NCBI GenBank assembly: GCA_003990705.1
Contig: AP018318.1
Location: 2,731,501 to 2,795,500, forward strand
Direction: 5' to 3'
From: Nostoc sp. HK-01
GTDB lineage: Bacteria; Cyanobacteriota; Cyanobacteriia; Cyanobacteriales; Nostocaceae
DNA: 64,000 bases
Made by a program: the position numbers and the translations under genes. Positions 9,045 to 18,899 of this stretch are shown in pieces (position 1 is the first letter of the stretch; each line of letters opens with the position of its first letter). The notes under the pieces were generated by a model. The model ran no database searches, was not told the DNA's origin, and was given only the letters and a program-made list of their open reading frames with translations.

Positions 9045-10232
9045 ATGCCCCATCAATCAACTACTACCTTGTCTACTCAAACATCTAATTCATTATCGGC
9101 ACTGGCGATCGCTCCGGCAAAAGTCATCCGTGGATCTGGAGTCTTGTCAGCATCACCAGCAGAGATTGCCCTTTTAGGCAGTCGTCCTTTAATCATTGCT
9201 GGCAATCAAACTCTAGCCCTCACTCAAGATACTTTACAACCAATTTTAGAACAACAACAGTTGCATACTGCTCAAGCATCCTATGGTGCCGATTGTTCGG
9301 AAGCGAGTTTGAAATCTTTAAGGAAGGCAGCGAAAGAACACAAAGCTGATCTGATTATCGGTGTTGGGGGCGGGAAAGCCTTGGATACAGCTAAATTAGT
9401 TGCCCATCAGTTACAGTTACCAGTGGTGACAATTCCCACTTCCGCAGCTACCTGTGCAGCTTGGACAGCCCTTTCTAATGTGTATTCTGAGACAGGGGCT
9501 TTTTTGTATGATGTGGCGTTGTCTCGCTGTCCCGATTTATTAATTCTGGACTACGACTTGATTCAAACAGCACCACAACATACATTAGTCGCCGGGATTG
9601 GTGATGCGATCGCTAAATGGTATGAAGCCTCTGTGAGTAGTGGACACTTGCAGCAGACTTTAATTATTGCCGCAGTCCAACAAGCCAGAGTTTTGCGGGA
9701 TATTTTATTTCAAAAGTCAGCCGCTGCGCTACAAAAACCAGGCAGTGAAGTTTGGCAAGAAGTTGTTGATGCGACCGTTTTACTCGCGGGAGTCATTGGC
9801 GGACTGGGTGGGGCGCAGTGTCGGACTGTTGCCGCCCATGCTGTACACAACGGCTTAACTCATATTGCCGGACACAGCAGCATTCACGGAGAAAAAGTCG
9901 CATTTGGTATCTTGGTGCAACTACGTTTAGAAGAAATGATTTTGGGTAATCAGTTAGCCACCACTGCACGCCAACAGTTGTTGAAATTTTATGCAGAGAT
10001 TGGCTTGCCCCAAAAATTAGATGATTTGGGCCTAGGCAATGTCAAATTAAGCGAGTTAAAAACAGCGGCGGAAATTTCTCTCGCACCTAATTCGGACATT
10101 CATCGCTTACCTTTCAAGGTAGGGATAGAACAGCTGATGGCCGCAATGGTTTCTACCACGGCACCAACCGACAGTAGAGAATGTAGCAATCGGGTTGCTG
10201 CTAGGGCAATGGAAGAGCAAATTCAGGAGTAA
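9045..10232 (+). CDS. Glycerol dehydrogenase-like iron-containing alcohol dehydrogenase
   Basis: A 395-residue protein of the GldA-like branch of the iron-containing dehydrogenases. The NAD loop GGGKALDT is at 108-115. The metal ligands align with those of glycerol dehydrogenase: Asp187 in GIGDAIAKW, a His in AHAVHNG (265-268) and His281 in HGEKVAFG. The family oxidises small polyols with NAD and a divalent metal; the substrate here is unknown. The N-terminal 25 residues are longer and more Ser/Thr-rich than usual. The ATG at 9045 was kept because no better internal start is obvious. The next gene, an aminotransferase on the same strand, begins about 190 bases later. Confidence 0.8.
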   Translation: MPHQSTTTLSTQTSNSLSALAIAPAKVIRGSGVLSASPAEIALLGSRPLIIAGNQTLALTQDTLQPILEQQQLHTAQASYGADCSEASLKSLRKAAKEHKADLIIGVGGGKALDTAKLVAHQLQLPVVTIPTSAATCAAWTALSNVYSETGAFLYDVALSRCPDLLILDYDLIQTAPQHTLVAGIGDAIAKWYEASVSSGHLQQTLIIAAVQQARVLRDILFQKSAAALQKPGSEVWQEVVDATVLLAGVIGGLGGAQCRTVAAHAVHNGLTHIAGHSSIHGEKVAFGILVQLRLEEMILGNQLATTARQQLLKFYAEIGLPQKLDDLGLGNVKLSELKTAAEISLAPNSDIHRLPFKVGIEQLMAAMVSTTAPTDSRECSNRVAARAMEEQIQE

Positions 10233-10421
10233 ATAACTTCCAGCTTGCAGGATGAAATTTTATGCTTGATTTTTTGCCAAATATATTACCCAGACCCAAA
10301 ATTTTTATCAAAGTCGGATTTTGCTAACTCATGGTTTTCTCAAATTTATCCACAGCCGCCAACTGTAGTATCTGAGAGAAATTTCACTCACAAATCAACT
10401 GTATCAAGAAGTGGTACATCA

Positions 10422-11633
10422 ATGACACTGAATTGGATTGCCCCAGCAGAACGCATACAGAAACTGCCCGCTTATGTATTTGCTCGTTTAGATGAACTGA
10501 AAGCAAAGGCACGGGAACAAGGACTGGATTTAATTGATTTGGGTATGGGGAACCCCGATGGCCCCACACCACAACCAGTGGTAGAAGCAGCGATCGCCGC
10601 TTTGCAAAATCCGGCAAATCATGGTTATCCGCCCTTTGAAGGTACTGCTAGTTTTCGTCGTGCCATCACCAATTGGTATAATCGCCGCTATGGTGTAGTA
10701 CTTGATCCTGATAGCGAAGCCTTACCGCTACTCGGTTCTAAAGAGGGATTAGGACATTTGGCAATGGCCTATATCAACCCTGGTGATGTAGTTTTAGTGC
10801 CTTCACCGGCTTATCCTGCTCATTTTCGTGGGCCTGTAATTGCTGGGGCGCAAGTCCATAACTTAATTCTCAAACCAGAGAACGATTGGTTGATAGATTT
10901 AGCGGCAATTCCCGAAGAAGTAGCCCAAAAAGCCAAGATTCTTTATTTCAATTATCCCAGTAATCCCACCGCGGCCACTGCACCGCGAGAATTTTTTGAG
11001 GAAATTGTCGCCTTTGCCCGGAAATACGAAATTATGCTGGTGCATGACTTGTGTTATGCCGAGTTAGCTTTTGATGGCTATCAACCCACCAGTTTGTTAG
11101 AAATTCCGGGTGCAAAAGAAATTGGTGTGGAGTTTCATACTTTATCCAAAACTTACAACATGGCTGGTTGGCGAGTGGGTTTTGTCGTCGGCAACAGTCA
11201 AATTATCCAAGGTTTACGGACACTTAAAACTAATTTGGATTATGGGATTTTTGCAGCATTGCAAACAGCTGCTGAGACGGCTTTGCAACTGCCAGATGTA
11301 TATTTGCACGAAGTCCAACAGCGTTACCGCACCCGCCGCGACTTTTTGATTAAAGGATTAGGTGAGTTGGGTTGGGACATTCCCACAACCAAGGCTACTA
11401 TGTATCTCTGGGTGAAATGCCCTGTGGGTACTAGTTCTACAGATTTTGCCTTGAATGTATTACAACAAACAGGCGTGGTGGTGACTCCCGGTAATGCCTT
11501 TGGGGTTGCAGGTGAAGGGTATGTGCGAATCAGTTTGATTGCAGATTGCGATCGCTTGGGTGAAGCCTTACTTAGGTTTAAGCAAGCTGGGATCTCATAT
11601 CAATCTGAAACATTAGTTTCTGTGCCACTTTAA
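10422..11633 (+). CDS. PLP aminotransferase, AlaC/YfdZ type
   Basis: A 403-residue fold-type I aminotransferase. RIQKLPAYVF and LIDLGMGNPDGPTPQ near the N-terminus resemble E. coli AlaC (glutamate-pyruvate transaminase) more than DapL. YFNYPSNPTAATA carries the conserved Asn-Pro, and TLSKTYNMAGWRVGF carries the PLP lysine (SKT). FGVAGEGYVRISL near the C-terminus holds the substrate-carboxylate Arg. The substrate is probably alanine or aspartate with 2-oxoglutarate. I chose the ATG at 10422: the longer frame from a TTG at 10245 adds 59 residues with no family similarity. A terminator follows at 11659. Confidence 0.85.
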   Translation: MTLNWIAPAERIQKLPAYVFARLDELKAKAREQGLDLIDLGMGNPDGPTPQPVVEAAIAALQNPANHGYPPFEGTASFRRAITNWYNRRYGVVLDPDSEALPLLGSKEGLGHLAMAYINPGDVVLVPSPAYPAHFRGPVIAGAQVHNLILKPENDWLIDLAAIPEEVAQKAKILYFNYPSNPTAATAPREFFEEIVAFARKYEIMLVHDLCYAELAFDGYQPTSLLEIPGAKEIGVEFHTLSKTYNMAGWRVGFVVGNSQIIQGLRTLKTNLDYGIFAALQTAAETALQLPDVYLHEVQQRYRTRRDFLIKGLGELGWDIPTTKATMYLWVKCPVGTSSTDFALNVLQQTGVVVTPGNAFGVAGEGYVRISLIADCDRLGEALLRFKQAGISYQSETLVSVPL

Positions 11634-11658
11634 TAAGTGACCTCAAATTTTAATTATC

Positions 11659-11694
11659 AAAACCCCTGATACACTATAGTATATTAGGGGTTTT
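11659..11694 (+). terminator. Rho-independent terminator after the aminotransferase
   Basis: A 13-base-pair stem (11659-11671 with 11682-11694, one G-T pair) has a 10-base loop. It begins with AAAA and ends with TTTT, so it could work in both directions. Confidence 0.75.
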
Positions 11695-12515
11695 AGTGTA
11701 AAAAGATTCAAAAAATATTAATAGCAAAATTCATAGTTCTGACTTTTGAATCAGAGCAAGCTAGATACCTAGGTTTGAGATTTAAATGGTGTACTTTAAT
11801 TATTTAAAATCTGCTGTAAGTACCAATTATCTTGAAGTTGGGAAGTTCGTTGAAAGTATTTTCCTCTACTTAGTACACCAGGGCGTAAATCAATAGACTA
11901 TCCAACATGGTGCAGAAGTCTGAAATACAATTCTTTTGACTTTCACCTTGCGTTACTAGTCAGATTCATCTTCTAAATTTGATTTTAAAATTTTTTGTCT
12001 AGTAGCAATATTGCATTTTGCAAAGCTATTTAGTCGGGAGTTAAAGTTTTTCGGCAGTTTACAGTCAGCCATTTGTTGACATCTACAGGCATACGCATTT
12101 TTTGAGAGATTTTATTCAGTTTTTCAGAATATTTTTACAATGCAGAAACCTGATCTGGCACTCTATGATGTCTTCAGACTGGGTGTATCTGGTCGTATCA
12201 ATTGGCGCATCGCTACTGAACAACTAAGTTAGATAATTTGCCGAATTTTAGCATAGTTGTTTATATTTACAGCAAAAAATTATGCTTGCTCAATATATCA
12301 AATCACACAGAACAAATTTCAGTAACCAAAGTCCTATATACTAGACATGAATTTAATAGGTTTGAATTTTTCGTTAATTATGATACAAAGACTATTAATC
12401 TTTAGATGAAAAACTAACGCATCTCAAGATTTTCAGATTGAGTAAAAAGTATATCCCGGATCATCAAACAACTTTCAACTGCATGTGGTGTAAAAACTCA
12501 GAGGGGAGTGACAAC
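11695..12515. other. Intergenic, about 820 bases, no gene seen
   Basis: AT-rich DNA upstream of the squalene-synthase-like gene. I see no convincing coding frame, RNA structure or repeat. The long gap before a hopanoid-region gene leaves room for a regulated promoter, but no specific site could be named. Confidence 0.45.
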
Positions 12516-13346
12516 ATGGATTTACGTGGTGATGCCTTGCAAATCCTTAAAGAAACTAGTCGAACTTTTTATATTCCAATTAGTATTTTACCGTCAGGAT
12601 TGCAAGAAGCCGTTGCATCAGCATATTTGTGTATGCGTGCCATTGATGAAATTGAAGATCATCCAGAACTGGATAATTCTACAAAGGCACAACTGTTACA
12701 CAAGATAAGTTTGACATTACAAGCAGGAGTTGATGGCTTTGCAGTTGATGCTTTCTCAGTAGGATTTAGTGGCTATGAGGATGTCTTAGCAGAAGTAACT
12801 CTGAGAGTAAGGGAATGGTCATTATTAGCCCCTGAGACTATTGCACCACGAATTTGGGATGCAACCGCAGCAATGGCTGATCGGATGGCTCATTGGGCAG
12901 ACAGAAACTGGAAAATTGAAACAGAGTCTGATTTAGATCGTTACACCTTTGGGGTTGCAGGCGCAGTTGGATTGTTACTTTCTGATTTATGGACTTGGTA
13001 CGATGGTACGCAAACCAACCGCACTCTAGCAATTGGCTTTGGTCGTGGCTTACAATCTGTGAACATTCTCCGCAACCATATTGAAGATATGGGACGTGGT
13101 GTAGACTTCTTTCCAGAAGGTTGGACAGTAACACAAATGCAAGAGTATGCCTTACGCAACTTAGCTTTAGCAGATGCTTATACTCAAGCTTTGCCTACTG
13201 GCCCTGCTTTAAACTTTTGTCAAATTCCCTTAACTTTGGCACATGGTACGATTGATGCTCTAGCCAATGGTAAAGAAAAACTCAGTCGCAGCGATGTCAT
13301 TGCCTTGCTTGAGCAATTAAATGCTGTAAATGTCAAAGCCAGTTAA
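12516..13346 (+). CDS. Squalene/phytoene synthase family protein
   Basis: A 276-residue all-helical isoprenyl synthase. The first Asp-rich motif is RAIDEIEDH (about residues 46-54), fitting DxxED. The second is NILRNHIEDMGRG (about 187-199), where the usual RDxxED has Asn in place of the first Asp. These enzymes condense two prenyl diphosphates head to head, so squalene for hopanoids is the natural proposal given hpnH, hpnA and hpnG nearby. The ATG at 12516 is preferred over a TTG at 12438 because GAGGGGAG lies seven bases before it and the extension is not family-like. A converging terminator follows. Confidence 0.8.
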   Translation: MDLRGDALQILKETSRTFYIPISILPSGLQEAVASAYLCMRAIDEIEDHPELDNSTKAQLLHKISLTLQAGVDGFAVDAFSVGFSGYEDVLAEVTLRVREWSLLAPETIAPRIWDATAAMADRMAHWADRNWKIETESDLDRYTFGVAGAVGLLLSDLWTWYDGTQTNRTLAIGFGRGLQSVNILRNHIEDMGRGVDFFPEGWTVTQMQEYALRNLALADAYTQALPTGPALNFCQIPLTLAHGTIDALANGKEKLSRSDVIALLEQLNAVNVKAS

Positions 13347-13464
13347 TAACTTTGATTCAGTACGATTGATTAAGTTTAATAGTGCTGATTTTAGATTGTG
13401 GTGTCTTTTGTTTGTTAACCCAAATTTTTAACTACGTCGTAAATCTAAAAAGCAAGTAACCAGA

Positions 13465-13497
13465 AAATACAGACGTGATTAATGCACGTCTGTATTT
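13465..13497. terminator. Bidirectional terminator
   Basis: A 13-base-pair perfect stem (13465-13477 and 13485-13497) has a 7-base loop, flanked by A and T runs. It sits between the squalene-synthase-like gene (+) and the DUF2237 gene (-). Confidence 0.75.
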
Positions 13498-13576
13498 CAA
13501 AATCAATTACAGCAGGGTAAAAATTTAGCAATTCCGCAGTTCCGACAGCTATATAATTCATCGAAAACTTGCCGTT

Positions 13577-13948
13577 TTAGGACGCAGAAAGAGCGTATTG
13601 TTTTAAATCGGTCAACGAACAGACTTCCAAGGCTCTTGCGTGAGTGGCTTCCAAAACTACGGGTGGTGCAACACCAGCATCCATTGCTTCTTGCCAACGT
13701 GCGGCACACAAACACCAGCGATCGCCAGGCCGTAATCCGGGAAAATTATATTGGGGCATTGGTGTACTCAAATCATTACCTCGTGATTTGGTAAACTCCA
13801 AAAATTCTGCGGTTACTTGAGCGCAAACAACGTGCATTCCCAAATCTTGCCCACCAGTTTTACAGTAACCATCTCGGTAATAACCAGTCATAGGCGAAGT
13901 ACAGCAAATTTGTAAATCTGTGCCGAGTACATTTTTAGCTTCTGCCAT
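13577..13948 (-). CDS. DUF2237 family protein
   Basis: A 123-residue soluble protein matching the DUF2237 pattern: NVLGTDLQICCTSPMTGYYRDG at the N-terminus, GMHVVCAQVTAEFLEFT in the middle, and then PGDRWCLCAARWQEA and HARALEVC. Conserved cysteines recur (CC, CK, CA, CLCA, VC). The family is widespread, but I know of no established function. The gene is on the same strand as hpnH, 165 bases downstream of its end, and is probably separate from the hopanoid unit. Length is normal for the family. Confidence 0.8.
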   Translation of the reverse strand: MAEAKNVLGTDLQICCTSPMTGYYRDGYCKTGGQDLGMHVVCAQVTAEFLEFTKSRGNDLSTPMPQYNFPGLRPGDRWCLCAARWQEAMDAGVAPPVVLEATHARALEVCSLTDLKQYALSAS

Positions 13949-14113
13949 TTTCTATTCCTTCTGTTTTGTCATAGTCTATTTTGATGATGCGGTCTGCTAG
14001 ATAAAAATAGCGATCATAAAAAAACCTATTTTTCTCAAATCAATGAACCATAAGGTGCGTTACGTTTTGCTGTAACGCACCCATAATTTAAGCTTTACTG
14101 CTTGCTACTATAT

Positions 14114-15133
14114 TTAACTTCTACCAAACACTGTTCCTAGAGAACGGGCAATGTTTTGCGGTTGCATTGCGTCCATTGCGGCGGTTGGTTCGTAGCCGCA
14201 GTGAACCATACAATCGGCACACTGGGGATTACCACTGGCGCGGCCGTATTGACTCCAGTCTGTTTTGTCTAACAATTCTTTAAAACTGGTGTAATGGCCT
14301 TCGTTTAACAAATAACAGGGTTTTTGCCAACCGAGGACGCTATAACTGGGACTTCCCCAAGGTGTACATTCATAGTCTTTTTCGCCAATCAGAAAGTCTA
14401 GGAACAAAGGATTATGGTTGAAGTTCCAGTTTTTCTTACCCGATGTGTAGGGAGTAAGAATTTCCCGGAAGAGGGCGCGGGTTTGTTCACGCTGGAGGAA
14501 ATGATCTTGATCTGGGGCCCATTCATAGCTATAGCCAGGGGAAATCATCATCCCATCAATGTTTAGACTATCGAGAAAATCAAAGAATTCTTGCATTTCT
14601 TTGATATCTGCACCTTCAAAGATAGTGGTGTTGGTGGTGACGCGAAAACCTTTGGCTTTGGCTGCACGAATGGCTTGTACGGCAGTATCAAACACGCCTT
14701 TGCGATCGACACATTTATCATGCCATTCTCGCATTCCATCTAAATGAACGCTGAAGGTAAAGTAAGGTGAAGGTTGAAATTTGTCGAGGCTTTTTTCTAG
14801 TAACAACCCATTGGTACACAAGTAAACATATTTCTTACGCTCTACTAACCCGCGTACAATTTCATCAATTTGGGGATGGAGTAGTGGTTCTCCCCCAGGA
14901 ATGGAAACTACAGGTGCGCCACACTCTTCCACAGCGGCGAAGCACTCTTCTGGTGTGAGATTACGTTTGAGAATTTCCACGGGGTGCTGAATTTTGCCAC
15001 AACCAGAACAAGCTAAATTACAACGAAATAATGGTTCTAGCATCAATACTAAGGGGAAGCGTTTGCGCCCTAAAAAACGCTGAGTTACCAGATACTTCCC
15101 AATATCCATCGCTTGTTGTAGATTAATTCCCAC
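14114..15133 (-). CDS. hpnH: Hopanoid biosynthesis radical SAM protein HpnH
   Basis: A 339-residue radical SAM enzyme. The cluster motif CNLACSGC supplies Cys38, Cys42 and Cys45, followed by [11 protein letters not shown] (GGEP motif, about 96-106). A C-terminal cysteine group ([12 protein letters not shown], about 304-315) matches the extended tail of HpnH. HpnH adds a 5'-deoxyadenosyl group to diploptene to give adenosylhopane, the first step of C35 hopanoid side-chain building. The start is GTG with GGAGTGATAGGAAA just before it. The next minus-strand gene upstream is hpnA, 95 bases away across a heptamer repeat. Confidence 0.93.
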   Translation of the reverse strand: MGINLQQAMDIGKYLVTQRFLGRKRFPLVLMLEPLFRCNLACSGCGKIQHPVEILKRNLTPEECFAAVEECGAPVVSIPGGEPLLHPQIDEIVRGLVERKKYVYLCTNGLLLEKSLDKFQPSPYFTFSVHLDGMREWHDKCVDRKGVFDTAVQAIRAAKAKGFRVTTNTTIFEGADIKEMQEFFDFLDSLNIDGMMISPGYSYEWAPDQDHFLQREQTRALFREILTPYTSGKKNWNFNHNPLFLDFLIGEKDYECTPWGSPSYSVLGWQKPCYLLNEGHYTSFKELLDKTDWSQYGRASGNPQCADCMVHCGYEPTAAMDAMQPQNIARSLGTVFGRS

Positions 15134-15164
15134 TTTCCTATCACTCCTCTCTATATAAGTAAAA

Positions 15165-15188
15165 AGTGCTGAGTGCTGAGTGCTGAGT
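15165..15188. repeat. Tandem heptamer repeat
   Basis: AGTGCTG is repeated 3.4 times without error, between hpnA and hpnH. It resembles the short tandem repeats common in heterocystous cyanobacteria. Confidence 0.7.
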
Positions 15189-15228
15189 AAAAATACTAGC
15201 CTCTAGCCCCTTTCTTGACTTCTGCCTT

Positions 15229-16212
15229 TCATTTGACATAGCCTTCAGCGATAAACCAATCGACAGCATCTTTTAAGGCTGCTTTTAAGGGAGACTGGGG
15301 TAGTCCCAACTCGCGGACAGCTTTACTAGCGTCGTAATACATGTGTTGTTGAGCCATACGGACACCATCGATGGGGACTGAAGGTGTTTTTCCTAAAGGT
15401 GCCAGAATTGTCTCATCAATCCAAGCCACACTCAAGGGTATCCAAGCCGGGATGGTGCGCTGGGGTGCTGGTAAATTGGTAATTTCGGCAAGTTGTTCTA
15501 GTAGTTGTTTGAGGCTGAGGTTTTGGTGTCCTAAGATATAGCGATCGCCTGACTTACCTTTTTGTAACGCCAGTAAATGTCCCCAAGCCACATCCCGCAC
15601 ATCAATGAAATTTAGGCCAGTATCTAGATAAAAGGGCATTTCTCGCCGCAAAAACCGCAGGATAATATCTCCGGTGGGTGTAGGCTTAATATCTAAAGAA
15701 CCAATTGGGCTACTAGGGTTGACAATTACGACATTTTGCCCTCTAGCGGCAGCTTGTTTCGCTTCTTGTTCGGCGAGAAATTTTGACTGTTTGTAACTGC
15801 CAATCAGTTTTTCTACTGGACTTTGATAAGTTTCATCGACAGGTTTACCGCCTGGCCCGACTCCTATGGCTGATACTGAACTGGTATAAACAGTGCGCTC
15901 AATTCCGGCTTTGTGGGCGGCTTCAAGAATATTGCGTGTGCCGATAACGTTGTGGCGATATAGTAGTTGTTTGTCTACTTGCCACAATGAATAATGGGCG
16001 GCAACATGGAATAAATATTGACAACCCCGCATTTGTTGCCAAATCTCAGGCTCTGTCAAATCGCCTTTGACTAGTTCCACATCCAAGCCGCGTAAATTGG
16101 CTAAATTGCTGCTAGGACGTACCAAAGCTGTGACTTTGTATCCTTGTTGCAGTAGTAACCGCACCAAGTGGGAACCGACAAAACCAGTTCCCCCTGTGAC
16201 AAAGGCCTGCAT
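15229..16212 (-). CDS. hpnA: Hopanoid-associated sugar epimerase/dehydratase HpnA
   Basis: A 327-residue extended short-chain dehydrogenase. The NAD(P) motif GGTGFVGSHL is at 7-16, and the Tyr-x3-Lys pair is in GSYKQSKFLAEQ (about 138-149). YTSSVSAIGVGPGGKPVDE is characteristic of HpnA-like proteins encoded in hopanoid clusters. The exact reaction is not settled. Its ATG overlaps the stop codon of the RND exporter gene as TAATG, which predicts translational coupling. With hpnH downstream on the same strand it forms the core hopanoid unit RND-hpnA-hpnH. Confidence 0.9.
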   Translation of the reverse strand: MQAFVTGGTGFVGSHLVRLLLQQGYKVTALVRPSSNLANLRGLDVELVKGDLTEPEIWQQMRGCQYLFHVAAHYSLWQVDKQLLYRHNVIGTRNILEAAHKAGIERTVYTSSVSAIGVGPGGKPVDETYQSPVEKLIGSYKQSKFLAEQEAKQAAARGQNVVIVNPSSPIGSLDIKPTPTGDIILRFLRREMPFYLDTGLNFIDVRDVAWGHLLALQKGKSGDRYILGHQNLSLKQLLEQLAEITNLPAPQRTIPAWIPLSVAWIDETILAPLGKTPSVPIDGVRMAQQHMYYDASKAVRELGLPQSPLKAALKDAVDWFIAEGYVK

Positions 16213-18899
16213 TAATTTTTTGCCTCCTGACGAAAGCGCGGGAACCAGTCATCTAAGATGGCGTAAACTACGGGTACGACAATTAAGCTGAGGATTGTGG
16301 AACTGACCAAACCTCCAGCAATAGCCACAGCCATAGGCGATCGCAATTCTGAACCAGCACCTAAACCCAAAGCAATGGGTAACATCCCTAAAATTGTGGA
16401 AGCAGTCGTCATCATAATTGGTCGCAAACGCACTGGCCCAGCTTTTAAGATAGCGTCGGTGCGATCTAAGCCTGATTCACGTAGTTGGTTAATATAATCC
16501 ACCAGCAAAATCGCATTTTTATTGGCCAGTCCTAATAAAAAGACAAAGCCAATCAGCGAAATCATCCCGAAGTCGCTCTTAGTAAACAATAGCGCCAGTA
16601 ATGCCCCTACCAAGGCCAAAGGTAAGGAAACACCAATCACTACCGGGTCTACCCAACTTTTGAAGAGTAAAATTAGCACTACAACAATACACAGGGCTGA
16701 CAACAACAAAGTCGAGGCAAAACTGCCAAATACCTCTGCCAAGCTGGCAGAATCGCCACCTAAATCAAGAGTCACACCAGGAGGTAAGACAGCTTTTGCT
16801 TCTGCCACAACTTTGTCAGTTGCATCACCCAATGATAAATTTTGACCAAGGTTGGCACTGATATAGGCGACTCGTTGATTATTCAAACGCTGAATTTGCA
16901 AGAATTGGCCTTGTTGATTAGCTTCACCGGTCACTGTAATATCAGCCAATCCGGGAATGTTGACTAAGCGTTCTTTAATGGCTTTGCTGGCCTTGGCTAA
17001 AGCTTGTAAATCATCACCTCGCAACGCCACTTGTAAAGGTTTTTGTCCACCTGTATCAACAAATTGAATATCTTCGACACTGGTTGTTACTCCCTTTAAT
17101 GTGGGCAAGCTGGTGCGGAATTCGTCTTGCAGTTCGGCGGTGGTAATATTGCGGTCTTCTTTGAGTTTGATGTAGAGTGTGCCTTTATTTGGCTCGCCTT
17201 CACGGGAACCAACAGTAGTAAATACTGTTTCCACGGCTGGCGATTTCCTCACAACTTCTTCTAATTTCTTAGCAACGTCTAGAGAGTCGTTGAGGGGGTT
17301 AGGCAACTGGAAAGCTTGTCCAGAGGGGGGAAGACCTTGGGCGGCCGCCTGTTTTTGTAAAGCTGCTAAATCTGGTATTTGTGGTAAAGGAGCAGTATAA
17401 GTGATGTTAAACTCACCGCGATCGAGTTTCGGGATAAATCCTTTGGGAATTAGGGGAATCAAGGCTATCCCACCTACAAAACTGAGGACTGCTAATGCTA
17501 CGACTAGCTTACGGTGTAGTAAAGACCAGTGCAGTAAGTTGCGGTAAGCATGGTTAAACCCTAACCATGTCTTGGCTTCTTTTTTACGGGGTTTAGCAGA
17601 TACAGGTTTTAGCCAGTAAATAGCCAGCACTGGTGATAAAGTCCGCGCCACCAGCATAGAAGCTAACATTGCAGCTGAAACGGTGATGCCAAAGGGTTTG
17701 AAGAATTGTCCAACTACCCCACCCATTAAACCTATAGGCAGGAATACTGCCACAGCTGTCAATGTGGCCGCAGTCACAGTCAAACCAATTTCATTAGTAG
17801 CTAATAATGCCGCTTGACGAGGAGTTGCACCATCTTCAACATGGCGCATGATGTTTTCGACATCAACGATCGCATCGTCAATAATACTGCCAATTACCAA
17901 GGCCAAAGCCAGTAGGGTAATTGTCTCTAAGTTGAAGCCAAAAATCGCCATAACGATAAATGTCGCCAACAACGAAGTTGGAATCGCCAGTGCCGAAATG
18001 AGAGTGGCTCGCCAACTCCACAAGAAAGGAAAGATCACCACAATTGACAACACTATGGCTTCAATTAGCGCGTCTATGGTTGACTTGGTGGCATGACGAA
18101 TATACTCGGCTTGGGTCGCAGCTAAGGTGAGTTTGACATCCTTGAGGTTGGTTCTCAACTTCTGCACTTCTTTTTCTACCCGACTCACCACTTCTAAGGT
18201 GTTGGCGTTACCTCGTTTGATGACTTGAAAAGCCAGTGCATCTTGCCCATTAAACCTGACTAATGTGGCTCCGCTTTGGGGAAGTGCCGGAGTTGCATTT
18301 TGGGCGCTTGGTAATGCGGGTGTAGGGCTAGGCGCTCCTAACAAATTGACTTTCAAGACTCCCGGTACTTTGGTAATGACTGGGATAATTTTGTCTTGTG
18401 CTACCTTGGTCAATTCTGTGAGATTCTGCGAGGTACTCTCTATGGTGTAGCTAACGGCTGCTGATTCGTTCAGGTTCAGGGGAATAATTTTGTAATTTGC
18501 ACCCTGCGGTAGACTTAACTGCTTAAGCGCAGTTTCTACCTTGCTGGTGGATTTTTCTAAATCAGTGCCAACTGCAAAAGCTAAACTAACGGCCGTTTGA
18601 CCAGGATAGGCAGATGAACGCAGATCATCTAGTCCTTCTAGAGAGCGTAGGCGCTCTTCAATTGGTTTGGTGAGCTTGGCTTCTGTATCGACTGCTGTTG
18701 TCAGTGGTGCTGTGGCGTTGACTACCACCACCGGAAAAGTAATATCTGGAAATAAAGCATACTTGAGGGAACTGAACGCCAAAAGCCCAGCTACCGTTAC
18801 AGCAATCCAGAAACTCACTGTCAACCACGAGAAGTCAATGGCCAATTTGGAGATATTGAAGCGTTCTCGTGCAGATTTTGCGCTACTAACCTTTACCAT
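16212..18899 (-). CDS. RND (AcrB/HAE1-type) exporter coupled to hpnA
   Basis: An 895-residue inner-membrane RND transporter. The N-terminal helix is followed by YALFPDITFP, a typical porter-domain start. IGSIIDDAIVDVENIMRH (about 340-357) carries the Asp-Asp proton-relay motif of the AcrB family. Two porter domains alternate with two six-helix blocks. It is shorter than AcrB (about 1,040 residues), with a Pro/Ala-rich linker near 195-215. No adaptor protein is encoded beside it. The sequence is ACR_tran-like, not the MmpL-like HpnN, although the place in the operon suggests a role in lipid or hopanoid traffic. The gene ends in TAATG with hpnA. Confidence 0.85.
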   Translation of the reverse strand: MVKVSSAKSARERFNISKLAIDFSWLTVSFWIAVTVAGLLAFSSLKYALFPDITFPVVVVNATAPLTTAVDTEAKLTKPIEERLRSLEGLDDLRSSAYPGQTAVSLAFAVGTDLEKSTSKVETALKQLSLPQGANYKIIPLNLNESAAVSYTIESTSQNLTELTKVAQDKIIPVITKVPGVLKVNLLGAPSPTPALPSAQNATPALPQSGATLVRFNGQDALAFQVIKRGNANTLEVVSRVEKEVQKLRTNLKDVKLTLAATQAEYIRHATKSTIDALIEAIVLSIVVIFPFLWSWRATLISALAIPTSLLATFIVMAIFGFNLETITLLALALVIGSIIDDAIVDVENIMRHVEDGATPRQAALLATNEIGLTVTAATLTAVAVFLPIGLMGGVVGQFFKPFGITVSAAMLASMLVARTLSPVLAIYWLKPVSAKPRKKEAKTWLGFNHAYRNLLHWSLLHRKLVVALAVLSFVGGIALIPLIPKGFIPKLDRGEFNITYTAPLPQIPDLAALQKQAAAQGLPPSGQAFQLPNPLNDSLDVAKKLEEVVRKSPAVETVFTTVGSREGEPNKGTLYIKLKEDRNITTAELQDEFRTSLPTLKGVTTSVEDIQFVDTGGQKPLQVALRGDDLQALAKASKAIKERLVNIPGLADITVTGEANQQGQFLQIQRLNNQRVAYISANLGQNLSLGDATDKVVAEAKAVLPPGVTLDLGGDSASLAEVFGSFASTLLLSALCIVVVLILLFKSWVDPVVIGVSLPLALVGALLALLFTKSDFGMISLIGFVFLLGLANKNAILLVDYINQLRESGLDRTDAILKAGPVRLRPIMMTTASTILGMLPIALGLGAGSELRSPMAVAIAGGLVSSTILSLIVVPVVYAILDDWFPRFRQEAKN

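Noticed and set aside
10245-10421. 59-residue N-terminal extension of the aminotransferase from a TTG codon
   Set aside because: The extension has no family similarity, and the ATG at 10422 gives the usual N-terminus and length.
10422-11633. LL-diaminopimelate aminotransferase (DapL)
   Set aside because: The N-terminal RIQKLPAYVF and GMGNPDGPTP pattern is closer to AlaC/YfdZ than to the DapL pattern I recall.
12438-12515. 26-residue extension of the squalene-synthase-like protein
   Set aside because: A strong GAGGGGAG site precedes the ATG at 12516; the extension is not family-like.
16212-18899. Label HpnN for the RND exporter
   Set aside because: The IIDDAIVDVEN motif and overall pattern are AcrB-like, while HpnN is MmpL-like. 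Only the genomic position suggests hopanoid transport.
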